This document shows positions 41,543 to 49,944 of a DNA stretch of 64,000 bases, piece by piece. Numbering within the stretch: the first letter of the stretch is position 1; every line of letters begins with the position of its first letter. The notes beneath the pieces are model-generated. The model was not told the DNA's origin. It did not search any database and was given only the letters and a program-made list of their open reading frames with translations. A program made the translations under genes and the position numbers. The stretch is taken from contig NZ_CAMLDL010000011.1 in the NCBI RefSeq assembly GCF_946478955.1, forward strand, positions 1 through 64,000, read 5' to 3'. The stretch comes from an uncultured Sphingomonas sp. Its GTDB lineage: Bacteria > Pseudomonadota > Alphaproteobacteria > Sphingomonadales > Sphingomonadaceae.

Positions 41543-43822
41543 TTAGCGGACGTTAGGGGTGGACGTGTTGTAGCCGCGCTTGCGGAAGGCCTCGACGAGG
41601 GTCTTTTCCATTTCCTCACCGAACTTGGAGAGGTCAGCGCCTTGATCCTGGCCCATCTTGCCGCCGCGAACGACGGCCCGCTTGATGCCAGCGTCAATGT
41701 CAGCTTCGATCTTGTTCCGGACGGTGCCCCTGATGCGAGGATCGATCATGCCCTTCAGGTCGCGACCGAGGTCGTCCATTCGGGTCATGTAGTCCTGATA
41801 GGGTGCGCTCTCCGTGCGGAGCTGGCCGAGGGCCGACAGTTCCTTGTAGACACTTGCGCGGAACTCGTTGCGTTCCTCCGGATCAGAGATCGCGTTGGAG
41901 CGAGCGAGCAGCTCGGCAGTGGCTTCGGAGATTGGCTTGCGGCCTGCGAGGACCGGAGCGAGGAAGTCGTTGGAACGTCGTTCCATCCGCTCCCGCTTGA
42001 TCTCACGCAGCTCGTTGCGATCTTCGCGAGCTTCCGCCCGTGCTTGCCGTTCCTCCGACCGATCTTCGCGGGCGTCGGACTCCAGCCGCTGAACGGTCTG
42101 GTAGCCGGTCTCGGGATCGATGTCGCCGCGCTTCACGGCTTCCTGAATATCAGCGACGGTAGGCTTGGGCCCGCCGATGCCGATGAACCGACCGAGTAGA
42201 GCGCGAGCGCCTTCGTCCTGACGTTCCTTCGTCTTGCGCGTATCTTCCTCGCGGATTTCCTTGAGGACACTGACGCGGTACTGCCGGAGCCGATTGCGCT
42301 GCTCCTGCGAGAGCGTGAAGCCCCGAGGTGCGGCGGTCAGGCCGGAGAGTGACGGAACGGAACCATCGAGCGGAGCCTGCTCGGCCATGTCGGCGCGAGA
42401 GGGAGCCCGAGGGATCGAACCTTCGACGATAGGAATGTCGACGATGCCAGCGTCAACGCCGCCCACGCCGGATAGGCCGAGCTTCGCTGCGAGACGGTTG
42501 ATGCGGTTGTTCCAGCCCTGCTTGAACTGCGCCTTGCCGGGGACATTGTCAGCGACCCAGTTGAGCCTTGCGCGGTAGAGCGCGAGAGCCGTCTCGGGAT
42601 CGTCGTTAGCCTTGGCCAGGATGTTCTTGCCAGCGGAGCCGCCAGTGATCGAAGCGTCGAACGCGATGGCAGCGACCAGAGGATCAGCCGCATCGAACGC
42701 CGGGGACCAATACTTGTCCTTGAGGATTTTCGTCGCCTGCGCCTTGGTCAGGTTCTTGATGTCGACGCCGGGGTTCCACTTGGCCGTGACACCGAACTTG
42801 GTGAGGCCTGCGCCGTCACCGAGGTCGACCACCTCGTCGCCACCTTCGAGCTGATCCGCAATGAAGTTGGTCAGCTGGTCTTTCGACATAGGCGGGGGTG
42901 GAGGCGGAGGCGGCGGAGCGTCAGGGTCACCCGCGAGGATGGCCCGTTCAGCTGCAGCGTCGTCACGCGAAGCGGTCTGCCCAGAGGCAGCTGCAACGTC
43001 ACCTTCGACCATGCGAAGGATCGAGATAGCGCGTTCCGGATCGTCGAACTTGATCTCTTCGACCACACCCTGAACGGCACCGAGGAACGCCTCTTGTGCC
43101 TTAGGGCCATCGACGGTGTCGATCAGCTGGTCGTTGAACTCCTGAAGGGTAACCGGCAGGCCCTGCTTGAGCCGCAGCCGCACGTTGTCGGCAGCGTTGT
43201 TCAGGCTCTCCGTAGCAACCTGCTGCTTGATCTTGTCGACCGCGCCGGAGCGCAGCTTGGCAGAGAACTCGCGGAGGTGCTGGAAGGTCAGCGCGGATGC
43301 CTCGGGGGAACCGAAGTCACGCTGCTTGCCGTCAGGCCTTAGGTACTCTTGGAGCCTCCCGTGGAGGAACTCGTCGAACTCTTCGGGGGTCGCGGGATCA
43401 TCGGGGTTATTGAGGAAGGCTTCCGCCTCTTCGCTGACCGTGTCGATGAAGGTGAGCGTCTCGCGCTCATGCTTGCCCTTCGAGAAGGCAGTCCGGTAGG
43501 CGTTGGACTTCGCGGCCAGCTCGGGGTCCTCGGAGCCGGTGAGGCTATCGATCTGACCCTGTGCGCCGTCCTGCTCGTCCTGCTTGGTCTGCTTGGTGTT
43601 GGCGTAGGTCTGGAAGCTCTCGGCAGTCTTTTGGAGACCACCGAAGATTGCCCGCAGCTCGTCGGCTGCGCCCCCGTCGCCAAGGCGCGCTGTACGCATC
43701 TCGGCCTGAGGGCGGAAGTCGCCGTTGTCGGTGTTGCGCCGCTCCGGCAGAACACCCGCACGACGATTGACCTTCGCATCCCGCTGGGGGACGCGGGCCT
43801 GTACGGTTGAAAGGTCTGCCAT
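41543..43822 (-). CDS. internal virion protein with GH108 muramidase domain (gp15 position)
   Basis: A 759-residue protein in the place of T7 gp15. Residues 1-295 are charged and helical. A run of nine prolines (about 301-310) leads to a glycoside hydrolase 108-like domain (about 310-470): LEGGDEVVDLGDGAGLTKFGVT has the expected Glu of the EGG motif, and LKDKYWSPAFDAADPLVAAIAFDASITGG, LYRARLNWV and KAQFKQGWNNRINRL follow. Such domains cut peptidoglycan, so it would open the wall during DNA entry. The C-terminal part is charged and coiled-coil-like. Confidence 0.82.
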   Translation of the reverse strand: MADLSTVQARVPQRDAKVNRRAGVLPERRNTDNGDFRPQAEMRTARLGDGGAADELRAIFGGLQKTAESFQTYANTKQTKQDEQDGAQGQIDSLTGSEDPELAAKSNAYRTAFSKGKHERETLTFIDTVSEEAEAFLNNPDDPATPEEFDEFLHGRLQEYLRPDGKQRDFGSPEASALTFQHLREFSAKLRSGAVDKIKQQVATESLNNAADNVRLRLKQGLPVTLQEFNDQLIDTVDGPKAQEAFLGAVQGVVEEIKFDDPERAISILRMVEGDVAAASGQTASRDDAAAERAILAGDPDAPPPPPPPPPMSKDQLTNFIADQLEGGDEVVDLGDGAGLTKFGVTAKWNPGVDIKNLTKAQATKILKDKYWSPAFDAADPLVAAIAFDASITGGSAGKNILAKANDDPETALALYRARLNWVADNVPGKAQFKQGWNNRINRLAAKLGLSGVGGVDAGIVDIPIVEGSIPRAPSRADMAEQAPLDGSVPSLSGLTAAPRGFTLSQEQRNRLRQYRVSVLKEIREEDTRKTKERQDEGARALLGRFIGIGGPKPTVADIQEAVKRGDIDPETGYQTVQRLESDAREDRSEERQARAEAREDRNELREIKRERMERRSNDFLAPVLAGRKPISEATAELLARSNAISDPEERNEFRASVYKELSALGQLRTESAPYQDYMTRMDDLGRDLKGMIDPRIRGTVRNKIEADIDAGIKRAVVRGGKMGQDQGADLSKFGEEMEKTLVEAFRKRGYNTSTPNVR

Positions 43823-43825
43823 GGG

Positions 43826-44299
43826 TTACCCTCTTGAGACTTTGGCGTTCTGGACGCCCATCCAGCCCGACGCCGCAGCGTTGGCGATCTGGAGGCCAGC
43901 CCCGAGGGCCGACACGTTGTTGACTTGGGAGTAGGCCTGCGTTGCCTCTGCGGTGTTGGCGCGTTGGCGGCTCTCCTGGTTGGCAAGAGTGCGATCCTTG
44001 GACAGCTCGCCCTGCATGGCGGAGTCGTTCAGGAGTGCCTCAATGTTGCCCGAGGAGGTCGACAAGCCAGCTTCGCCAGCGGCTGCTCGGATGCGCGCCT
44101 GCTCACGGCGGGTTGCTCGCATCTGGTCGAACAGCTCGCCCGTAGCCTTCTGACGAGCTTCCTCGTTCGTGACTTCGAGCTGGTTAGCGATTGCCTTGTT
44201 CTGAGCCTTGGCGACCTTGGCCTGCTGCATGACGCTGAAGCCAGTGCTGGCGACCGCCGTGACGGCGAGCGCAATCGACGCCGTGACGGGATCACACAT
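43826..44299 (-). CDS. internal virion protein B (T7 gp14-like)
   Basis: A 157-residue protein beginning MCDPVTASIALAVTAVASTG, the usual start of gp14-type ejection proteins. A hydrophobic N-terminal helix is followed by a long Ala/Gln-rich coiled-coil region (QQAKVAKAQNKAIANQL, ARQKATGELFDQMRA) and an Ala/Gly-rich end (ALGAGLQIANAAASGWMG). In T7 gp14 inserts into the outer membrane. It overlaps the upstream gene by 8 bp. Confidence 0.82.
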   Translation of the reverse strand: MCDPVTASIALAVTAVASTGFSVMQQAKVAKAQNKAIANQLEVTNEEARQKATGELFDQMRATRREQARIRAAAGEAGLSTSSGNIEALLNDSAMQGELSKDRTLANQESRQRANTAEATQAYSQVNNVSALGAGLQIANAAASGWMGVQNAKVSRG

Positions 44300-44768
44300 G
44301 GGTTGTCCTTATGAATATGTGGAAAAGGTGAGGCCCGAAGTGGGTCTCTCGGACGAGCTTGAACCCGCCCCATTCCAGCCACTTCATCGAGACCTTGTTG
44401 CGGTCGTCGATGTAGTTCCAGAGGATAGGGTACGGCTCGTTCAGCTCGTTGAAGTAGCGACGTGTGCGCCTCGCGATCCCGAGGGCTTCCGTCTGAATAT
44501 CGTCCGACCCGAGCATCCATACGATGCCGACGCCGGGGAGTGGTGAAGGGGCTGCGCCGAACATGGCGATTACCCCTCCCCCTTGAGAGGTGATCGCATA
44601 GGAGTGCGACGAGATTGCGAGCGAATCCTTCAGGGCTCGCTCCGCCGTCGTCCCGGCCATCGCCTCGATCTCGTCGAGGTCACAGCGCCGGAGCTTGGGC
44701 GTAAGCTGATCGGTCCACGCCTCCACCACATCGGTGTCGACATGGCGGAGGTCGTGAACTTGGATCAT
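44292..44768 (-). CDS. gp13-like internal protein with GNAT-like fold
   Basis: A 158-residue protein in the place of T7 gp13 (DUF2833 group). The sequence shows an acetyltransferase-like pattern (AMFGAAPSPLPGVGIVWMLGSD, ALGIARRTRRYFNELNEPYPILWNYID, KWLEWGGFKLV), though a catalytic role in the virion is unproven. gp13 of T7 is needed for morphogenesis. It overlaps the tail tube B stop as ATGA and the next gene by 8 bp. Confidence 0.75.
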   Translation of the reverse strand: MIQVHDLRHVDTDVVEAWTDQLTPKLRRCDLDEIEAMAGTTAERALKDSLAISSHSYAITSQGGGVIAMFGAAPSPLPGVGIVWMLGSDDIQTEALGIARRTRRYFNELNEPYPILWNYIDDRNKVSMKWLEWGGFKLVRETHFGPHLFHIFIRTTHV

Positions 44769-46939
44769 CCTTGGGTCCTATTCCAGTAGAAGCCCTCCCA
44801 CTCAGCCGACACGAAGGTCGACGCGACGTGGGTATCGTTCGAGATGCTGACGGTGGCCTGAGAGGCATCGCCGTAGACTTGGAACGAGTAGCTTCCGGTG
44901 TGGAAGGCAGGGGTGTTGAGGCGGAGGTCATCCTCGCCGACGATCTTGCCGGTGAAGTCCGCGATCTTGGCTGGCACCACACTCTCGACGTCCGGAGCCG
45001 CAGCGGCCCCATAGGGGGACACCTCGGTGCGGAAGAAGGCAGTGCCGGTGTAGTAGAGCGTGAACGTCCGCAGCTGAAGCCGTCCGGTCGTCACAGGTCG
45101 CCCTTGGTAGTCCTGAGGGAACTGCCGGGAGAACGTGAGGCGGAGCGTGTACTTCTCGCCGCCCGTCGCCGGTTGCGTTTCGTTACCCTGAACCGTGACC
45201 GTCTTGTTGCCCGTCCAGATGTACTGAGCGGGGTTGATCAGAGAGCCAGGTCGCGTCGGATGGGTCTTGCCACGCACCAAGCGGAACTTGGTCGTGTCAG
45301 CCTCATACGGCAGGTTGAACGTCGTGCGATCGGTCGAAGAGTTGTAGGTGCCCGTGATGGCCACGCGCCGGTCGAGGAACACCTGAATGTTCTGCTCGGC
45401 AGGCTTGGCCTTGGGCTCCAGATGGACGCGCTCTAGGAACACACCTTCGGTGCCCCTGCGGATCAGCAGATAGAGATACCCGCCGATGTACTCGCCGCCA
45501 ATGACGGTGCCGCCGAAGTCCCATTCACGCCATGCGCTCATGAGCTTCTCGTTGCCGTTCCAGTAGAACTGGTAGGCGTAGACCTTCGAGCTGCCGGTGA
45601 TCGCGAAGAGGGCCTTGAGGTTCGGAGCTGAGACCAGCTTCCGGAGCCCTGCGGGGAGATAGCTCGGGCAGTGCGCGGTGATCTCCGCCGCAGCCGTTGC
45701 TTCGTTCCCGTCCATCCGCGTGTATTCCCACACGATGGAGCTGCCATTCTGATCGCCGCAGAAGTACGCTTCGGACCCGATGGTGACAGGGCGAACACGG
45801 GTGTTCACCTCGTAGTTCATCACAGGGTCGAACGCGACCGAGGTCGGCGTCATTCCGTCCTCACCGTTGGTGAGACTGAACTGGGTCTGGTCGGCCATCA
45901 CGAAGATGCCATCGTTGAACGGAACGGCATGGTTGAGGATCGCCACGTTGGTCGTGGAGATCGCCATGTCGATCACGTCGCTGTCGATGTAGTCCATGAC
46001 AGTCGTGCGCCAGAAGTTGCCGAAGCCACCAGCCTCGCTGACGATAGCGTTCTCGTCCGACAGGAAGCCGAGCCGGTTCTGATAGAAGAACACGTCGCGG
46101 ATCGTGCGGTTGATGAACGTCGGGCCAGGATTGGTCTGGATGTCTCCGGTGCGCCTTGGGGCCCAGCTGAAGGGTGCGAAGGTGAACGTACCATCGGCCT
46201 CGCGCACAAGGGCGTGGGGCATGGTCGTCGACTTGATCTGATTGCGCTGGTTCGGTCCAACAGTCTCGTCCCACACACCGCCATTGCGGCGAACGTAGAA
46301 GGACGTGAAGCCGGTCTCCGTCGAGCCCACCACCATGTAGTAGGCACCATCGGGAGCATCCTGAGGGAGCTTCTCGATGCTGGCCACCTTGCCGAGCAGC
46401 CCGCCATTGACGGGGTTCGGCTGGTACTGGCTGTCGGAGCCTTTCACCTGATTTAGGAGCGCGCCGACGAACCCGCCCATTTCCTTGGGATCGGGGTTGA
46501 CCCAGCGATAGTAGTTGGGATCAGGGATCGTGTCGGTGCCTTCGCCGTCCAGCTCGACCTTGACGTTCGCGTTGACGATGAAGGTGTAGTCCGCAACCGA
46601 CATGGCGCGGAAGTCGCCGCTCGCCAGATAGCCGAGGCCACCCGGGGCGTTGACGACCTTCGGATCGCCGGTCTCATGATCGAACACCTTGAGGGTCGCA
46701 CCGTCGGCCACGACAATGTATCGCTCGCCAACGTCGCGGTTGATGTGGTGGATGAAGGCGTCGTCGGAGATAACCCCGAGGTGCTTCACGACTTCCGTAG
46801 GAGGCCGCTTGCCGACGCCATCCGAGATCACCGCCCACGTGTTCAGTTCGTACTCGGTCTGATCCGAGGAACGCATGATGGGCGGCTGCTGGCTTACGCC
46901 ATTGTAGAGTGCCGATAGCACCCGCTGCCGTAGGCTCAT
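44765..46939 (-). CDS. tail tube protein B (nozzle, T7 gp12-like)
   Basis: A 724-residue nozzle protein of the short tail. Typical features are the N-terminus YNGVSQQPPIMRSSDQ, the segments INRDVGERYIVVADG and PDPNYYRWVNPDP, and the long beta-propeller-like middle (FYQNRLGFLSDENAIVSEAG, PAGLRKLVSAPNLKALFAI). It works with tail tube A directly upstream, with TAATG overlap of stop and start. Confidence 0.9.
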   Translation of the reverse strand: MSLRQRVLSALYNGVSQQPPIMRSSDQTEYELNTWAVISDGVGKRPPTEVVKHLGVISDDAFIHHINRDVGERYIVVADGATLKVFDHETGDPKVVNAPGGLGYLASGDFRAMSVADYTFIVNANVKVELDGEGTDTIPDPNYYRWVNPDPKEMGGFVGALLNQVKGSDSQYQPNPVNGGLLGKVASIEKLPQDAPDGAYYMVVGSTETGFTSFYVRRNGGVWDETVGPNQRNQIKSTTMPHALVREADGTFTFAPFSWAPRRTGDIQTNPGPTFINRTIRDVFFYQNRLGFLSDENAIVSEAGGFGNFWRTTVMDYIDSDVIDMAISTTNVAILNHAVPFNDGIFVMADQTQFSLTNGEDGMTPTSVAFDPVMNYEVNTRVRPVTIGSEAYFCGDQNGSSIVWEYTRMDGNEATAAAEITAHCPSYLPAGLRKLVSAPNLKALFAITGSSKVYAYQFYWNGNEKLMSAWREWDFGGTVIGGEYIGGYLYLLIRRGTEGVFLERVHLEPKAKPAEQNIQVFLDRRVAITGTYNSSTDRTTFNLPYEADTTKFRLVRGKTHPTRPGSLINPAQYIWTGNKTVTVQGNETQPATGGEKYTLRLTFSRQFPQDYQGRPVTTGRLQLRTFTLYYTGTAFFRTEVSPYGAAAAPDVESVVPAKIADFTGKIVGEDDLRLNTPAFHTGSYSFQVYGDASQATVSISNDTHVASTFVSAEWEGFYWNRTQG

Positions 46940-47535
46940 TAGTACATCCGATTTCCGAAGGCACCGAGGGACGACCCACGGAACATATTGGTGTCACGCG
47001 AGGCGCGCTCTTCGCGCTCCAGCAGGACCCAGGCCGTAGCCTCGTCCTCCGCTTGGAAGCGGTCGAGTATCTGAGATCCGATTACTCGGCTCTGGAACTT
47101 GCGGCCCGCAGAGGTTGCCACGTAGGCCCGAGCGGTCTCCGGCAAGTCCTCGAAGGCGAACCCCCAAACGATCTTGACGGGAACCGGCGAGGCGAACTCG
47201 AAGGTGCGCTCGTCGCGGTTGTAGAGGGCCATGACGTTCTTGGTCGGGTGACGACGCTGAACGATGTTCGTGAAGTTGTCCGAAGCGTCCAGCTTGAGTG
47301 CCCCTGTGGGGACTGCAATGACGCCGTCGATGTCGGGCGACAGCTCGTAGGCTTCGTCGGTGTTCCAGTTCCATCCACGGCTCTGGATACGACGAGAGAC
47401 CTTGGTCAGCTCGGCCTTGGCGATATTGACGTCCTTGATGCCGGAGACAGCAAGGGTGTTCACTGGGGCCTGACCGATGCTCATTAGCATCTCGTTGACG
47501 GCGTCCAGCTCCGTCATGACTTGGATCATGGGCAT
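46939..47535 (-). CDS. tail tube protein A (gatekeeper, T7 gp11-like)
   Basis: A 198-residue adaptor between portal and nozzle. The helical start ELDAVNEMLMSIGQAPVNTL and the segments SRRIQSRGWNWNTDEAYEL and FEFASPVPVKIVWGFAFEDLPE are the family hallmarks. ATG 47535 is used (GGAG 8 nt upstream, the same GGAG that directly follows the terminator behind the capsid gene). Confidence 0.9.
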   Translation of the reverse strand: MPMIQVMTELDAVNEMLMSIGQAPVNTLAVSGIKDVNIAKAELTKVSRRIQSRGWNWNTDEAYELSPDIDGVIAVPTGALKLDASDNFTNIVQRRHPTKNVMALYNRDERTFEFASPVPVKIVWGFAFEDLPETARAYVATSAGRKFQSRVIGSQILDRFQAEDEATAWVLLEREERASRDTNMFRGSSLGAFGNRMY

Positions 47536-47553
47536 GGGAGAAGCTCCAATGTG

Positions 47554-47586
47554 AAAAAATAGGGGAGCCTCCGAAGAGACTCCCCC
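47554..47586 (-). terminator. intrinsic terminator after the capsid gene
   Basis: On the minus strand a stem GGGGAG/CTCCCC (with loop TCTCTTCGGAGG region) is followed by TATTTTTT. It lies between the capsid stop and the gp11-like start, the place of the main T7 terminator. The Shine-Dalgarno GGAG of the next gene lies 6 nt past the T run. Confidence 0.85.
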
Positions 47587-47595
47587 ACATTTGGG

Positions 47596-48585
47596 TTAGG
47601 CGGGGACAGCGCCCGTCCGCAGTTCCACAGCGCACTTGCTGCGGAGGGTGCGGGTGCCAGTCATGAGACCAGCGATCAGGAGCGAACCCTGCTTGCGCGG
47701 CTGATCTTCGATCTGGAACGTGACGTCCTTGACCAGCGCCGAACACGCAGCCATCGGGGTCCAAACGGCACCGACGGTCGTGCCGAACTTTGCGCGGTAG
47801 TACGCCGGGATGAACTTCTCGTTCTCCGCGTCCGCGTAGTCACCGGCAGTGTTGTCCTGGCCGTAGACTTCGTTGGCAATGTTCGACTTCAGGATCGTGA
47901 TGTCGTCGATGGTGTTCAGCGACATCGAGCGGATGCTCGCGCTGCCACCATTGGTGTCACGATTGAGGTTCTTGTCGCTGCGAGCGACCAGATACCACTG
48001 AGCGGCACGGAGGAGACCGTAGACCTGCTGGCTGTTAACCGGCACGTCCTTCTCGTCCATGGCCTGCTTCGCAGCCGAGAAGGCTTCGATCAGGGCTGCA
48101 CCGTCGGTCGCCAGAGCGGCGTTGACGATGGCCGAACCACCTTGGTCACCAGCGAAGAGCGCGCCCGAGCGGGCCGACTTCAGGATGGTGCGGAGGATGT
48201 TCGCGTCGTAGTGACGAGCGAGGAACTCACCCATTTCCTTCGTGTACGGCTGGCGCACATCGAAGTGGTTGAGCATCTCGTCGACGTCGCTGACGAACAC
48301 GTCCGAGATCAGCTTGTCGTCGGGATCGACGGTGATCTCAGTGTGGTTGATCTTGCGACCCGTCAGCTCGGTGCCCGGGGTGTGGTAACCACCACCAGCG
48401 CGCCAGATGGCCGGGAACTTGAAGCTCTTGCCCTTTGCGAGGGTCTTGGTCTGGTGCTTGTCACGCAGCTGCGTGGCAGTCTCGAACGCCGAGATGATCT
48501 CGCCGCCGAAGAGGTCAAGCATGAGAGCGCGGGTATCACCAGCGCCCTGATCCTGACCCGGGAAGTTGGGTACGGAGTTAGCCAT
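47596..48585 (-). CDS. major capsid protein (T7 gp10-like)
   Basis: HK97-fold capsid protein of 329 residues. The N-arm (MANSVPNFPGQDQGAGDTRALMLDLFGGEIISAFE) and DVFVSDVDEMLNHFDVRQPYTKEMGEFLA are typical of autographivirus capsids; the protein lacks a visible slippery site for a gp10B-type extension. It lies behind a 244-bp gap with stable hairpins and before an intrinsic terminator, an arrangement that fits strong separate expression. Confidence 0.93.
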   Translation of the reverse strand: MANSVPNFPGQDQGAGDTRALMLDLFGGEIISAFETATQLRDKHQTKTLAKGKSFKFPAIWRAGGGYHTPGTELTGRKINHTEITVDPDDKLISDVFVSDVDEMLNHFDVRQPYTKEMGEFLARHYDANILRTILKSARSGALFAGDQGGSAIVNAALATDGAALIEAFSAAKQAMDEKDVPVNSQQVYGLLRAAQWYLVARSDKNLNRDTNGGSASIRSMSLNTIDDITILKSNIANEVYGQDNTAGDYADAENEKFIPAYYRAKFGTTVGAVWTPMAACSALVKDVTFQIEDQPRKQGSLLIAGLMTGTRTLRSKCAVELRTGAVPA

Positions 48586-48731
48586 TGTTTTCCATTTCTG
48601 GAGAGGGTTGAAACGTAGGGTTGCAACCGTCGCCTCAAGGCCCGCAGCAACTCCGGTTGTCCCCGTAGGGGCCGAGCGCGTGGGTTATCTCTTGGGTCTG
48701 GGATCGAGGCCCCTCACAGGGCCCCTAGCCG

Positions 48732-48827
48732 CTCCCGGGGATCAAGCCGGGAGGGTGCGTTGGGTCGTCGTACTAGGAGCCTTGGGTTGATCCTCCCGGG
48801 CTCGTTCAGACGACCCTTCGCGGGTCG
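48732..48827. other. hairpin cluster between scaffold and capsid genes
   Basis: CTCCCGG (48732-48738) pairs with CCGGGAG (48747-48753) and a further CTCCCGG copy lies at 48793-48799, so two foldings compete. CGACCC/GGGTCG (48811-48827) forms a second stem just behind the scaffold stop. No U-run follows on the minus strand. These may stabilise or process the abundant capsid mRNA. Confidence 0.55.
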
Positions 48828-48829
48828 GG

Positions 48830-49747
48830 TTAGTTGCTGAGAACCTGCTTCTCGAACAGCGAACGCGGAACGACACTGAAGCCGTTGCGCTGGCTGCGTT
48901 GCAGCTTCTCCATGACACCCTGACGGAACGCGGGATCGGTCGCATAGCGAGGATCGCGCTGGTCACGGATCATCTGGTCGCGATCCGTATAGGTATCGCC
49001 AGCAGCTGAAGGGGTGCCTGCAGGAGTAATCATAGTGCCCTCCGAGGGACGAGCTGCAGTGTAGCGGGCGTAGAGACCGCGGACTGCGTTCTCACGACCT
49101 TCGGGGTTATCGAGAGCAGCGTTGAAGGCATCCAGCTCGGCGTCGGACAGGTTCTGTCCAGCCCAGCCAGCCATCAGCTTGTAGTTCTCTTCGCCGTCCA
49201 CGTAGCTGTGGATCGCCGTATAGGCAGCGGCCTGCTGCGCCTTGACGCCTTCGATGTAGAGGTTGAACACCTCACGCGGGATACCAGCGGCTTCGAGAGC
49301 AGCGATGTTCTCTTCCGAGACCTCCTGCTTGTCAGCCCACTCGGTACGAGCGGTTTCCATCGCGGTCGCCAGAGCGCCGTTGGGATTGGCGGCGGCTTCA
49401 GCAGCAGCAGCTGCTTCGGCTTCGGCCTGCGTCTTTTCGATCTTCCCATCAGGCTTCACTTCGGCGGCGGGAGCTTCTGCTGCCGGGGCCTCTGCGGGGG
49501 TCTGTGGGTTCGACCGAGCGCGCTCCAGCTCGGCATAGCTCTTGGCGAGACCTTCGAGGTCAGCCTTGCCGTCCTTCCAGAACTTCTCTGGGATATACTC
49601 AGGACGCTGCGGGCCAGCCGGTGCTGGCGTGAAATCGTTTGTCGGCTCGCTCAAGCCGCGCTGACCGACCTCAATCGAGGCTTGATCAGCGGTGGAGACC
49701 CCCGGGGCTTCCGAAGAAGCGCCCGAGGTGTCTGCCGGATTGCTCAT
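48830..49747 (-). CDS. scaffolding protein (T7 gp9-like)
   Basis: A 305-residue, acidic and Ala/Glu-rich protein (AEAPAAEAPAAEVKPDGKIEKTQ in the middle is low in complexity) with a helical C-terminal half (EENIAALEAAGIPREVFNLYIEGVKAQQAAAY) and YATDPAFRQGVMEKLQRS near the end. PEYIPEKFWKDGKADLEGLAKSYAELE is the conserved start of gp9-type assembly proteins. It directs capsid assembly and is located just before the capsid gene. Confidence 0.88.
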   Translation of the reverse strand: MSNPADTSGASSEAPGVSTADQASIEVGQRGLSEPTNDFTPAPAGPQRPEYIPEKFWKDGKADLEGLAKSYAELERARSNPQTPAEAPAAEAPAAEVKPDGKIEKTQAEAEAAAAAEAAANPNGALATAMETARTEWADKQEVSEENIAALEAAGIPREVFNLYIEGVKAQQAAAYTAIHSYVDGEENYKLMAGWAGQNLSDAELDAFNAALDNPEGRENAVRGLYARYTAARPSEGTMITPAGTPSAAGDTYTDRDQMIRDQRDPRYATDPAFRQGVMEKLQRSQRNGFSVVPRSLFEKQVLSN

Positions 49748-49944
49748 TAGACGTAGTTGACCTGAACGAAGTCGCCGAGCAGCGGAACTTCATTCTCTTC
49801 GACAACCACTTCCGGCGCTGCTTCAGCGGCGGTGTTGTCCTCGATCACGAAGGCGTTGTTCGTTTCGACAACCAGGCCGGTCGTCTCATTTGCCGGGGCG
49901 ACCGACGCGGTCACTTCCGGAGTACGGTTGGTGTTGCGGCCCAT
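49747..49944 (-). CDS. small acidic protein between portal and scaffold
   Basis: A 65-residue acidic protein (MGRNTNRTPEVTASVAPANE..). A Thr/Ala/Glu-rich body (ETTGLVVETNNAFVIEDN, EVVVEENEVPLLG) gives no fold call. It is coupled to the scaffold start (TAATG) and lies directly behind the portal. Probably a small structural or assembly protein; no family recognised. Confidence 0.6.
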   Translation of the reverse strand: MGRNTNRTPEVTASVAPANETTGLVVETNNAFVIEDNTAAEAAPEVVVEENEVPLLGDFVQVNYV

